NCBI GenBank assembly: GCA_007128345.1
Contig: SKXS01000281.1
Span: 1 to 26,276 of the forward strand
Origin: Spirochaetia bacterium
GTDB taxonomy: Bacteria; Spirochaetota; Spirochaetia; PWKH01
Length of the DNA stretch: 26,276 nt
Reading direction: 5' to 3'
Below, in pieces: positions 1 to 7,894 of the stretch. How positions within the stretch are numbered: the first letter of the stretch is position 1; every line of letters starts with the position of its first letter. The notes under the pieces are model-generated. The model was not told the DNA's origin and did no database searches. It saw only the letters and a list, made by a program, of their open reading frames with translations. Made by a program: the position numbers and the translations under genes.

Positions 1-6
1 ACACCC

Positions 7-786
7 ATGAGAACACTGCACTATTCAGTTTTAGGAAGCGGCTCGCAGGCAAATGCCTATGTGTTCAGCATGGGAGATCAGGCGCTGCTGGTGGATAACG
101 GCTTCTCCAGACGCGAACTCTTTGCCAGACTTGAGATTGCCGGTATCAACCCTGCGGCGATCATCGCACTTTTTGTCACCCACGACCATATTGATCACAT
201 ACGGGGAGTCTTTTCAGCATCACGGAAGCTGAAGATTCCCGTATATCTTCCCGAGATGATGGCTCCCAGGTTTGCAGAACGCTATCCCCATGCGCGCATC
301 ACGGGAGTAGCTGCCGGGATGCAGGTGCGCATCGGCTCATTCATGGTTCACGCCATGAGCGCATACCATGATGCAACGGCTTCATTGTGCTATACTATTG
401 AAGCAGGGGGGCTTCGCATCACCATCATCACAGACACGGGACGCACGGATGAAATCATGGAGCGCAGTGCTGAAGAGAGCAACCTCCTGTTTCTTGAGGC
501 CAACTACTGCCCTGATATGCTTGAGAACGGAAGATACCCGCTGTACCTCAAACGGAGGATTGCGGGAGACCGGGGACACCTGTCCAATGATGCAGCTTCA
601 ACGCTGTTTAACCGTGCAGCAGGCCAGGGGAGACTCTCCCATGTGTACTTCTGCCACCTGTCTCAGGAAAACAATGATCCTCAGGTGCTGGAAGAGCACA
701 TACTCTCGACGAACTGCCCCCTTTGCAGGTATACTGTATGTGAGCGGGGAAAGCAGTATACGGGAATGCTTCTCTGCGAGGAGTAG
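7..786 (+). CDS. MBL-fold metallo-hydrolase (YycJ/WalJ-like)
   Basis: A 259-aa metallo-beta-lactamase-fold hydrolase, expected to be cytoplasmic because no signal peptide is visible. The metal-binding signature HxHxDH is intact (H59, H61, D63, H64 in THDHIDH), and later His and Asp residues in AYHDA, the TDTGR segment and the GHLSND segment fit the remaining ligands. The opening segment, with LGSGSQANAY followed by LVDNG, is typical of the YycJ/WalJ branch. Members of that branch are single-domain proteins of about 260 aa, linked in Bacillus to DNA exonuclease activity and mismatch repair. The substrate here cannot be read from sequence. The stop is followed after 6 bases by the next gene, so it probably leads the operon through position 4192. 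Only six bases precede the ATG, so its ribosome binding site and promoter are mostly outside the window. Confidence 0.85.
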   Translation: MRTLHYSVLGSGSQANAYVFSMGDQALLVDNGFSRRELFARLEIAGINPAAIIALFVTHDHIDHIRGVFSASRKLKIPVYLPEMMAPRFAERYPHARITGVAAGMQVRIGSFMVHAMSAYHDATASLCYTIEAGGLRITIITDTGRTDEIMERSAEESNLLFLEANYCPDMLENGRYPLYLKRRIAGDRGHLSNDAASTLFNRAAGQGRLSHVYFCHLSQENNDPQVLEEHILSTNCPLCRYTVCERGKQYTGMLLCEE

Positions 787-792
787 GATACT

Positions 793-2481
793 ATGATACC
801 AGTAAAAGAATTTACCCTGCCGGAAGTGTTCACGAAAGCTGTGCAGGCATACAAGGACCAGCGCGCATGCGGCTTCATCGCCGACCAGGGATTCACCTAT
901 GCGCAGTGGGGGAGGATAATTCTCTCCCTGAGAAGATTCCTCCTGAAGGCCGGAATACAGCCTGGGGACAAGGTAGCCATACTCGGCGAAAACTCGCCCC
1001 AATGGGGTATGGCCTACTTTTCTATAGTCACCAGCGGCGCGGTTGCGGTACCCATACTCAATGATTTCCTTGAGCATGAGGTGCATAACATTCTCGAGCA
1101 TTCCGAAGCCCGTGCAATATTCGTGTCCAGGAAGTACGTCCAGAAGATATCACCGTTTGCATCGAATCCTGACCGCCTCGCCTTTGTACTGGAGGAGATC
1201 ACTTCAGGCTCCGCAGAGATGGAGCTTGATGACCCTGATTCCATTAATCTGGAAGATGAGTTTGCCCTTCTGCCCGCAATCGGCCGGGATGATCTTGCAA
1301 GCATCATCTACACATCAGGCACGACTGGCATGTCGAAGGGGGTGATGCTCAGCCACGGCAACATCGTCTCCAATGCAGATATCTCTTCACGGTCATTCAT
1401 CGAGCTCATACCTGGCGAGAGGATCGTATCCATCCTGCCGCTTTCACACTCCTACGAGTTCACCATCGGGCTTATCCTCCCGCTTATCGGCGGACTTGAT
1501 ATTCACTACCTGGGCAAGCCTCCGGTTGCTAGCGTGCTGCTCCCTGCCCTGGAACGCGTGAAGCCCCAGATCATGCTGTCGGTTCCGCTGCTCATCGAGA
1601 AGGTCTTCCGTGCATCGGTGCTTCCGAAAGTGCAGAAGAGCCCGGTGCTGCGCATCCTCTACCGGATTCCCACGATGCGGCGGGCGATACACCGCAAGTC
1701 AGGAAAGGTGATCAAGGAGCGGTTCGGCGGCAACCTGAAGTTCTTCGGTATCGGCGGTGCTCCCCTCGACCCGGTGGTGGAGCAGTTTCTCATAGAGGCG
1801 GGTTTTCCCTACGCCATCGGGTACGGGCTCACCGAGACCTCTCCGCTGATTGCCGGATGTGCTCCCTCCTGGACACGGCTTGCATCAACCGGCAAGGTTC
1901 TGGACACTGTTGAGCTGCGCATAGCAGATGCCCGCCCGGATACCGGCGAGGGAGAGATACAGGTGAAGGGGCCTAATGTCATGCTCGGGTACTTCAAGGA
2001 TGAGCAGCGCACCGCTGAGTCATTTACCGAAGACGGATGGTTCAGGACCGGCGATCTCGGCCTCCTCGACGATGACGGTTTTCTTTTTATCAAGGGGAGG
2101 GAGAAGAACGTCATACTGGGGGCCAACGGCGAGAACATCTACCCTGAACATATCGAATCGGTGATCAACAATTATGACTTTGTAGAGGAGTCCCTGGTGC
2201 TTCCCTCAGCCGAAGGACTGGCAGCCCAGGTGAAGCTTGACCTGGAGGCGCTGGCAGGACACATGAAGGTCAGCACTGAAGAGGCGGCAGCACATGCGAA
2301 AGAGTATCTGGATTCCCTTGTCAAGCGGGCAAACAAGGAGCTGAATGTATACTCAAGGATCCAGAAAATCGGCCTTCGCCTTGAACCGTTTATCCGTACG
2401 CCGACTAAGAAGATCAAGCGGTATCTCTACAAGGAGCAGGAGGAGCATAACAAGGGGCAGGAGAATGACAACGAGCAGTGA
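793..2481 (+). CDS. AMP-forming acyl-CoA synthetase / long-chain fatty acid ligase
   Basis: A 562-aa adenylate-forming enzyme (ANL superfamily) that should activate a carboxylic acid, most likely a fatty acid, with ATP and pass it to CoA or a carrier protein. The phosphate-binding loop YTSGTTGMSKGV starts at residue 173, the GYGLTETSP motif at about 343, GWFRTGDLG at about 415, and the hinge region GREKNVILGANGENIYPEHIE follows. A C-terminal RTPTKKIKR segment supplies the usual catalytic lysine. Length is slightly short for a FadD-type ligase but all core motifs are present. The ATG follows GAGGAG (779-784) by 8 bases; this ribosome binding site overlaps the end of the preceding gene, so the two are probably co-translated. 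Whether the acceptor is CoA or acyl carrier protein is not decidable here. Confidence 0.88.
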   Translation: MIPVKEFTLPEVFTKAVQAYKDQRACGFIADQGFTYAQWGRIILSLRRFLLKAGIQPGDKVAILGENSPQWGMAYFSIVTSGAVAVPILNDFLEHEVHNILEHSEARAIFVSRKYVQKISPFASNPDRLAFVLEEITSGSAEMELDDPDSINLEDEFALLPAIGRDDLASIIYTSGTTGMSKGVMLSHGNIVSNADISSRSFIELIPGERIVSILPLSHSYEFTIGLILPLIGGLDIHYLGKPPVASVLLPALERVKPQIMLSVPLLIEKVFRASVLPKVQKSPVLRILYRIPTMRRAIHRKSGKVIKERFGGNLKFFGIGGAPLDPVVEQFLIEAGFPYAIGYGLTETSPLIAGCAPSWTRLASTGKVLDTVELRIADARPDTGEGEIQVKGPNVMLGYFKDEQRTAESFTEDGWFRTGDLGLLDDDGFLFIKGREKNVILGANGENIYPEHIESVINNYDFVEESLVLPSAEGLAAQVKLDLEALAGHMKVSTEEAAAHAKEYLDSLVKRANKELNVYSRIQKIGLRLEPFIRTPTKKIKRYLYKEQEEHNKGQENDNEQ

Positions 2482-2508
2482 ATTGACCAGTACAGGACGG
2501 TACGTTAC

Positions 2509-3564
2509 ATGAAGCAGATTCAAAACCTTCGCATACAGCATGTCTCTCATCTGCCCCCTCCCGGGCAAATCAGCAACGAGCTGAAGGCTGACGAAGCTAC
2601 CCGGCATCAGATACTCAGCTGGCGTGAGCAGATTGAAGCCATCATCAAACGCCGGGATTCGCGTATTCTCGGGATAGTAGGCCCATGCTCCATCCATGAT
2701 GAGGAGGGAGCATACGCATATGCCCGAAAGCTGAAAATGCTATCAGATGTAGTGTCGGACCGGATGCTCCTGGTGATGCGGGCGTACTTCGAGAAGCCCA
2801 GGACGGTGCTCGGATGGCGCGGACTTATCCTGGATCCCCACTTGGACGGTTCCTATGATATTGAGTATGGAATCCGGCTGGCACGGAAAATTCTCCTTAC
2901 CATTACCCGCGAAGGGGTTCCTGTAGGCACGGAGATGCTGGACCCGATCATTCCCCAGTACATAGATGACCTGGTGAGCTGGTCCGCTATAGGAGCACGG
3001 ACTACAGAGAGCCAGGTGCACCGAAACCTGGCCAGCGGTCTCTCTGTTCCCGTGGGGTTCAAGAACAGTACGAGCGGCGACCTGAAGCATGCGGTAAATG
3101 CCATCAAGTCTGCAGGCAGTCCCGCAAGCTTTATTGGTATCGACAATGATGGGACTTCCGCAATATTCAGGACGACGGGCAACGAAATGTGCCATCTCAT
3201 CATGAGGGGAGGGGCTTCGGGACCGAACTACTATGAAGAGGATGTTGAGTCAGCGGTGGAACTCATGGAACAGGCAGAACTTACCCCGTCAGTTATGATA
3301 GACTGCTCGCACGGTAACTCCAGCAAGCGGTGGAGCCGCCAGCACCGGGTACTCAGATCGGTGGTGGACCAGATTCGATGGGGAAACCGCTGGATATCAG
3401 GGTATATGGTAGAGAGCTATCTGGAGGAGGGCAGGCAGGACATACGCCATGCCTCTCCTCTGAAGTTCGGTGTATCGGTTACCGACGGATGCATCGGATG
3501 GGAGGAGACGGAGCGTATAATACGCAAAGCGCATGCTGATCTTGTACGTGAAGAGGAGGAATGA
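2509..3564 (+). CDS. aroF: 3-deoxy-7-phosphoheptulonate (DAHP) synthase, class I
   Basis: A 351-aa class I DAHP synthase that condenses phosphoenolpyruvate with erythrose 4-phosphate, the first step of the shikimate pathway. The length matches the E. coli AroF/AroG/AroH isoenzymes. Metal and substrate residues are where expected: C60 in GPCSIHD, the PRT motif in EKPRTVLGWRG, GARTTESQ, H268 in DCSHGNSSK, and E302 in YMVESYLEEG. Which aromatic amino acid, if any, inhibits it cannot be read. The gene starts 27 bases after the ligase, with a modest AGGACGG site 8 bases before the ATG. It is followed directly by the DJ-1 gene, whose ribosome binding site lies in the last codons of this one. The symbol aroF is used generically for this family. 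Confidence 0.93.
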   Translation: MKQIQNLRIQHVSHLPPPGQISNELKADEATRHQILSWREQIEAIIKRRDSRILGIVGPCSIHDEEGAYAYARKLKMLSDVVSDRMLLVMRAYFEKPRTVLGWRGLILDPHLDGSYDIEYGIRLARKILLTITREGVPVGTEMLDPIIPQYIDDLVSWSAIGARTTESQVHRNLASGLSVPVGFKNSTSGDLKHAVNAIKSAGSPASFIGIDNDGTSAIFRTTGNEMCHLIMRGGASGPNYYEEDVESAVELMEQAELTPSVMIDCSHGNSSKRWSRQHRVLRSVVDQIRWGNRWISGYMVESYLEEGRQDIRHASPLKFGVSVTDGCIGWEETERIIRKAHADLVREEEE

Positions 3565-3565
3565 C

Positions 3566-4192
3566 ATGAAACACGCAGCAGTACTGCTGGCTGAAGGGTT
3601 TGAGGAAATTGAGGCGATAACCCCAATAGACCTCCTCAGAAGAGGGGGAGTGGAAGTAAAGCTCGTAGGGGTTACCCAGCAGGTGGTCACCGGTGCTCAC
3701 GGGATTACGGTCACCACAGACATTCTGCTGGAGGAGGTGCATGCTGAAGATCTTGACTGCATTGTGCTGCCCGGGGGAATGCCCGGTTCGACCAACCTGG
3801 CTGAATCCGACGGTGCGGCTCAGCTGATCATGCAGGTTTTTCGGGCGGGAAAGGTTGTTGCCGCCATCTGTGCGGCCCCTGCAGTGGTGCTTGCACCCCT
3901 GGGCATTCTGGAAGGCCGGCAGGCTACCTGTTACCCCGGGGCGGAGACATTTGCTCCCGGCACCAGCTTTTCGACCCTGCCTTTGGTGCGTGACGGAAAC
4001 CTCATTACCGCATACGGCCCTGGGGCGGCTGCCGAATTCGCTATCGCCGTGCTTCAGGCTTTGGCCGGCCCTGAACGGGCCCATGAAGTAAAGAGCAAGG
4101 CGCTGTTTACCAGATCAAAAAAGAGGCCCTTGCAGGCCTCCTTGAATGTTACACAGGTTTCATACCGGGGGGATAGATCAGGATATCCTTGA
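3566..4192 (+). CDS. DJ-1/PfpI family protein (ThiJ-like)
   Basis: A 208-aa DJ-1 superfamily protein. The nucleophile elbow AAICAAP gives the reactive cysteine C102, and the partner glutamate is E16 in AEGFEEIE, so the redox-sensitive Cys/Glu pair of DJ-1 and YajL is intact. Members act as small-molecule hydrolases or glyoxalase-type repair proteins; the substrate is not known here. The ATG at 3566 is chosen over an upstream in-frame start because AGGAGGA (3554-3560) lies 5 bases before it and it sits one base after the aroF stop. Most relatives end near 185 aa, so the last 20 or so residues look like an extra tail. That tail is encoded across the acetate kinase terminator and overlaps the 3' end of the kinase gene on the other strand by 44 bases. 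Confidence 0.87.
   Translation: MKHAAVLLAEGFEEIEAITPIDLLRRGGVEVKLVGVTQQVVTGAHGITVTTDILLEEVHAEDLDCIVLPGGMPGSTNLAESDGAAQLIMQVFRAGKVVAAICAAPAVVLAPLGILEGRQATCYPGAETFAPGTSFSTLPLVRDGNLITAYGPGAAAEFAIAVLQALAGPERAHEVKSKALFTRSKKRPLQASLNVTQVSYRGDRSGYP
4117..4143 (-). terminator. Intrinsic terminator of the acetate kinase gene
   Basis: Read on the minus strand, 6 bases after the ackA stop there is a stem GAGGCC/GGCCTC (4140-4135 with 4128-4123), a 6-base loop, and six T residues (4122-4117). The stem can be extended by one G-U and two A-T pairs. On the plus strand the hairpin has no T run, so it should work mainly for ackA. It lies wholly inside the 3' coding end of the DJ-1 gene. Confidence 0.75.
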
Positions 4193-5501
4193 GGTAGGGC
4201 TTCTCCTTAATCTCTGCCGCGAGCTTCTCCCTGCGCGCCTTATTAATGTATCCGGGATCTTGAAACGTATAGGTGAAGTTGGTGTGGATGTCATAGGTGC
4301 CGTTGATCAGCGCATAGGTGTCCTCCGTCATTACAAGTTCCTCATCCGTAGGAATAACCAGGATCTTAATTGGTGAATCATCTGCAGAAATCTCAAGTTC
4401 ACCATTGCGGCACATGGACTGGGTATTCTTCACCGGGTCAATATGTATGCCAAGATGTTCCAGCCCGGTCAGGGTGCCGAGCCTAATGTGGGGCGCCATT
4501 TCACCTACACCTGCCGTCATGACAACGGCGTCAATCGGCCCCAGCGCTGCAATGTAGCCTCCTATGTACTTCTTCAGGCGATGGCATTCCATTGCAATGG
4601 CGAGCCTGCATTTCTCATCTCCCGCGGCGGCGGTGTCACGTATGTCTCTGCGGTCGCTGAGCTGACCAGTGATGCCTATGAGGCCGCTTTTCTTGTTGAG
4701 TACCGAGTCTATCTCCTGGGAGCTCATGCCGGTTTCCTGGATGAGGTAGTTGATGATTGCCGGATCGATGTCTCCTGACCGGGTTCCCATGATCAGTCCT
4801 TCAAGCGGGGTAAGACCCATGGAAGTGTCCATGGAGACGCCGTTCTTTACCGCGCAGATGGATGCACCGTTGCCGATGTGGGCAATAACCAGGTTGGTTT
4901 CCATGGGATCCTTGCCCAGGAGCACAGCAGCACGCTTGGCTGTGTAGAGGTAGCTCGTGCCGTGGAACCCGTAGCGCCTGATATTGTATTTGGTATACCA
5001 TTCGTAGGGTATTGCATACATATAGCTTGAACTGGGCATTGTCTGGTGCCATGCAGTATCCATGACAGCGCAGTGCGGCACGTCGGGGAGCACCTTCCGG
5101 GCCGCCTTGATGCCCAGGATGTTCGGCGGCATGTGCAGGGGCGCCAGGTGGATGAAGGATTCAAAAATACCCAGCACATGGTCATCTATGATTACGGACT
5201 TGACGAAATGCTCTCCGCCGTGGACCACCCGGTGTCCCACCGCCATTATCTTTGATATATCGCTGAGCACCCCGTATTCCTTGTCCAGGATCATCTTGGA
5301 GACCATCTCAATGGCCTCAGTATGGCTGGAACAGCTGAACTCATCCTCCAGCAGGTCTTTTCCCAGAGCCTTATGCTCAATTGTGGACACCTGCTGACCG
5401 ATGCGCTCAATAATCCCCACCGCAAGGACCTCTTTCCGGTCCCAGTCGTAGACCTGATACTTGGCAGAAGAACTGCCGCAGTTCAGCGTTAGTATAACCA
5501 T
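4149..5501 (-). CDS. ackA: Acetate kinase
   Basis: A 450-aa acetate kinase that interconverts acetate plus ATP with acetyl phosphate plus ADP, normally the ATP-yielding last step of fermentation from acetyl-CoA. Visible family motifs are LNCGSSSAK at the N-terminus, RVVHGGE, VMDTAWH, RYGFHGTSY, HIGNGAS, the DTSMGLTP segment, TRSGDIDP and the C-terminal PTDEELVMTEDT. The ATG at 5501 is preferred over an in-frame TTG at 5507 because GGGAGG lies 6 bases before it. Usual acetate kinases are near 400 aa; here about 40 residues, rich in charged residues and tyrosine, follow the last conserved motif. Spirochaete enzymes are often long. No pta is next to it. It is transcribed alone, convergent with the DJ-1 gene and divergent from 5634. 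Confidence 0.95.
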   Translation of the reverse strand: MVILTLNCGSSSAKYQVYDWDRKEVLAVGIIERIGQQVSTIEHKALGKDLLEDEFSCSSHTEAIEMVSKMILDKEYGVLSDISKIMAVGHRVVHGGEHFVKSVIIDDHVLGIFESFIHLAPLHMPPNILGIKAARKVLPDVPHCAVMDTAWHQTMPSSSYMYAIPYEWYTKYNIRRYGFHGTSYLYTAKRAAVLLGKDPMETNLVIAHIGNGASICAVKNGVSMDTSMGLTPLEGLIMGTRSGDIDPAIINYLIQETGMSSQEIDSVLNKKSGLIGITGQLSDRRDIRDTAAAGDEKCRLAIAMECHRLKKYIGGYIAALGPIDAVVMTAGVGEMAPHIRLGTLTGLEHLGIHIDPVKNTQSMCRNGELEISADDSPIKILVIPTDEELVMTEDTYALINGTYDIHTNFTYTFQDPGYINKARREKLAAEIKEKPYLKDILIYPPGMKPV

Positions 5502-5551
5502 GTGCAACCTCCCGTTATGCAGCTTTATTTAATTCGCAGAAACGTACGCCG

Positions 5552-5580
5552 ATTCTTACATGGAACCGTAAAAAATTCAA
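5552..5580 (-). promoter_or_regulatory. Candidate promoter for acetate kinase
   Basis: On the minus strand TTGAAT (5580-5575) and AAGAAT (5557-5552) are separated by 17 bases, with a TG one base before the second hexamer (extended -10 form). It lies about 50 bases upstream of the ackA ATG. The match is moderate and no transcript evidence exists. Confidence 0.4.
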
Positions 5581-5633
5581 CAATTCTTTGGTCTCTTTGA
5601 AGCGATACGCTTACTTTTCTCCGTTCTTAAGGT

Positions 5634-6854
5634 ATGAAGCTGCTCATACTGTGCATGCTGGTGCTGCATACGGTTCATGCGGCAGGCGATGATCTGCACG
5701 TCAGGTTCTTGAAGACGAAAAGCGGGTGCACCTTCTCATACCGCAGTGCCAGCGGACTCACCGGTGATCTGACAGTCTGGAGCACAGGTGGGAGCACCTC
5801 ATGGGAATTCCGCCTTATGGGCACTCCTCAGATCGGCCGGATCCACTACCCGAAGGGACCACTGGAACGCCTGGTAAGTCCGTCACAGCCCATGATGCCT
5901 GGCGATGCCCTCCGTACTCAGGTCTGGAGCGTACGCACTGCCGACCTGGCGGAAGGAGAACTTGGGATGGTCCTGCCTCTTGGAGAGCGCATGCTGATGA
6001 TCCTTGACCCGCACCGCAATGCTGCGGGTGCTCTCCTCACTGTTCATGGTACAGACAGCACAACAGGGATCTCTGCATGGATTTCACGGGTGCGTGACGG
6101 TGATGTAAAGAGTGAAAGGACATATCAGGTAAGCAGGGTTCCCGGTATCGGCGTCCATCTCATGGGATGGGGTGCGCTGGGCGGGGAGTCCACCTCCGCT
6201 GCGGTGTCTGCCGGCTGGACATCCCATGAAGCACGCCCTGCCTACTGGTGGCTCAATGCTTCCTGCGCATGGGAATTTCCCCTGACCTCGGGGTCGTTCG
6301 GCATGTTTGTCTCCCCTACGGATGCTCCGATACTTGCAGTCGACGGTTCGGTCTGCAGGGAGCTCTTTGTCATCTATGGAGAGAGTACAGTTTTCCCTCA
6401 TTTGCCGATACGTATATCGGCATCATACCGGTACGCGCTAGAAGTCCCTGATCCCTGGCCTGCAGATCCTACATTCCCGGGCAGCATCATGGGTAAGGGC
6501 AGCCTGAACTGGACTCCCGGTGCCTGGACCATCAGAGCAGGCGGATCATGGGAGAAGGATCACGCGGGAACAAAACTCACTGCAACCTGGTCACTCAGCG
6601 GCAGTGAGGGAGACCTCAGGTGGGGTGCCTCCGGCAGCTTCCGACTCTATAATCCAGATGACCCCTGGAGGTATCAGGTGTACGGCGTGAAGACCTGGAG
6701 CGGCCATCGCATACGTACTGCATTAGGAAAGACCGCTGCGGGTGGAGGCGCAAGACTCACCTGCAGCTATACGCGAAACGTTCCGTGGGGAAGCTTCACC
6801 ATAGAATACGTGGGTGACGGGAGCGTGGTTCTGCTTATGTCAGCAACATTGTAG
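5634..6854 (+). CDS. Secreted beta-rich hypothetical protein
   Basis: A 406-aa protein that I do not recognise. It begins with a clear Sec signal peptide (MKLLILCMLVLHTVHA, likely cut near residue 16-17) and carries no other hydrophobic helix. The mature part is rich in Gly, Ser, Thr, Trp and Tyr and alternates polar and hydrophobic residues in short stretches bounded by turns, especially from about residue 260 to the end. This suits an outer-membrane beta-barrel or a periplasmic beta protein. It ends in MSATL and lacks the terminal aromatic residue of classic porins. The ATG has only AAGG very close upstream, so the start is supported mainly by the signal peptide. It stands alone between ackA (divergent) and murB (convergent). 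A small palindrome, AAGCG-ATA-CGCTT (5600-5612), lies in its leader and could be an operator. Confidence 0.7.
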   Translation: MKLLILCMLVLHTVHAAGDDLHVRFLKTKSGCTFSYRSASGLTGDLTVWSTGGSTSWEFRLMGTPQIGRIHYPKGPLERLVSPSQPMMPGDALRTQVWSVRTADLAEGELGMVLPLGERMLMILDPHRNAAGALLTVHGTDSTTGISAWISRVRDGDVKSERTYQVSRVPGIGVHLMGWGALGGESTSAAVSAGWTSHEARPAYWWLNASCAWEFPLTSGSFGMFVSPTDAPILAVDGSVCRELFVIYGESTVFPHLPIRISASYRYALEVPDPWPADPTFPGSIMGKGSLNWTPGAWTIRAGGSWEKDHAGTKLTATWSLSGSEGDLRWGASGSFRLYNPDDPWRYQVYGVKTWSGHRIRTALGKTAAGGGARLTCSYTRNVPWGSFTIEYVGDGSVVLLMSATL

Positions 6855-6925
6855 CAGGGACACCAGGGGCAGGCGATGGCGGCAGCCCCATAGAGATAGT
6901 AAATCAGCTTTCCTGACGTCCAGGT

Positions 6926-7816
6926 TCAGAAGGATCCGAGACGGACAATCTCCTCTTCCAGGGAAATACCGATCTCCCTGAAGACGACAGCCTTTACGTG
7001 ATCGATGAGCCGTGCTATGTCCTGGGCGGAGGCTTTTCCTTTATTGACGATGATGTTGCCGTGTACTGAAGATATCTGTGCGTCTCCGACGGCATAGCCC
7101 TTGAGACCCAGGGTGTCTATGAGCTCTCCGGCGGTAATTTCAATTCCCGCAGGGTTCTTGAAAATCGATCCGGCAGTGGGATACTCGTAATATCCCTTAC
7201 CTTTGCGGTCGTTCTGGAACTTGCTCAGGCTTCGCTGTATTCCCGCGGAATTACCGCTGGAAAGCCTGAGGGCTGCTTCAGTAATGACTGCCCCGCTCCC
7301 CATGAATGGAGAAATCCGATAATTGAATCCTTTATCATCCCGGAAGAGGCGGTGCATCTCTCCAGATACGCTGAGGAAGTCCACCCATTCCACCAGCGAA
7401 CCGACATCCTTTCCGTAGGCCCCGGCATTGGTGGCTATGCAGCCCCCGAGGGTGCCGGGAATGCCTGTAAAGGATTCAAGTCCAGATATCCGCTTCTCAG
7501 CAGTAACGGTGATCAGCTTGTCCATGAGTGCCCCGGCTCCCGCGGTGAGGAATAGGCCGCGGACCGCAACGCGATTCATCCGCCTGAGGCTGATGATGCA
7601 GCCCTCATAACCGCTGTCAGAGACCAGGAGATTTGATCCGCTGCCCAGGGGATAGTATGGGCATCCACTGCGGACCAGCGAGTTCACCAGCGTGACGAGA
7701 TCTAAGGTGCTCACAGGTTCCGCGTAGTAGGCCGCCGGACCTCCGACACGCAGAGTCGTATATTTCGAGAGAGATACCTGCTGCTCAATTTTTCCGGCGA
7801 TGTTGATTTTTTGCAT
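6926..7816 (-). CDS. murB: UDP-N-acetylenolpyruvoylglucosamine reductase (MurB)
   Basis: A 296-aa flavoenzyme that reduces UDP-GlcNAc-enolpyruvate with NADPH to UDP-MurNAc in the second committed step of peptidoglycan synthesis, in the cytoplasm. FAD-binding motifs are clear: TTLRVGGPA near the N-terminus, YPLGSGSNLLVSD, and FTGIPGTLGGCIATNAGAYG. The C-terminal domain has the catalytic serine region TAGSIFKNP and the VHGNIIVNKG segment of the shorter (type II) MurB proteins. The ATG at 7816 is preferred over an in-frame GTG at 7849, because that GTG lies within the -10 element of the best promoter. The gene is divergent from cysS and convergent with the secreted protein gene; the 71 bases between the two 3' ends hold no convincing terminator. 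Confidence 0.93.
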   Translation of the reverse strand: MQKINIAGKIEQQVSLSKYTTLRVGGPAAYYAEPVSTLDLVTLVNSLVRSGCPYYPLGSGSNLLVSDSGYEGCIISLRRMNRVAVRGLFLTAGAGALMDKLITVTAEKRISGLESFTGIPGTLGGCIATNAGAYGKDVGSLVEWVDFLSVSGEMHRLFRDDKGFNYRISPFMGSGAVITEAALRLSSGNSAGIQRSLSKFQNDRKGKGYYEYPTAGSIFKNPAGIEITAGELIDTLGLKGYAVGDAQISSVHGNIIVNKGKASAQDIARLIDHVKAVVFREIGISLEEEIVRLGSF

Positions 7817-7847
7817 GCTTTCTCTTACATTGGTATTCACGGCACCC

Positions 7848-7875
7848 ACTATAGTCTATTTTTTCAGCAGTGCAA
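7848..7875 (-). promoter_or_regulatory. murB promoter, with a -10 that is symmetric on both strands
   Basis: On the minus strand TTGCAC (7875-7870), a 16-base spacer and TATAGT (7853-7848) form a good housekeeping promoter ending about 31 bases before the murB ATG. The -10 lies in the self-complementary octamer ACTATAGT (7848-7855), so TATAGT is also present on the plus strand facing cysS. The plus-strand -35 is poor (TTACAT at 19 bases). Confidence 0.6.
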
Positions 7876-7894
7876 AGGGTGTGCAAGGAGCCGT

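Noticed and set aside
6855..6925. Possible terminator between the secreted protein gene and murB (GGGGC and GCCCC arms)
   Set aside because: The arms are short with a 14-base loop, and no T run follows on either strand.
7817..7849. GTG at 7849 as the murB start
   Set aside because: It overlaps the -10 TATAGT of the best murB promoter and has no ribosome binding site; the ATG at 7816 gives the usual family start.
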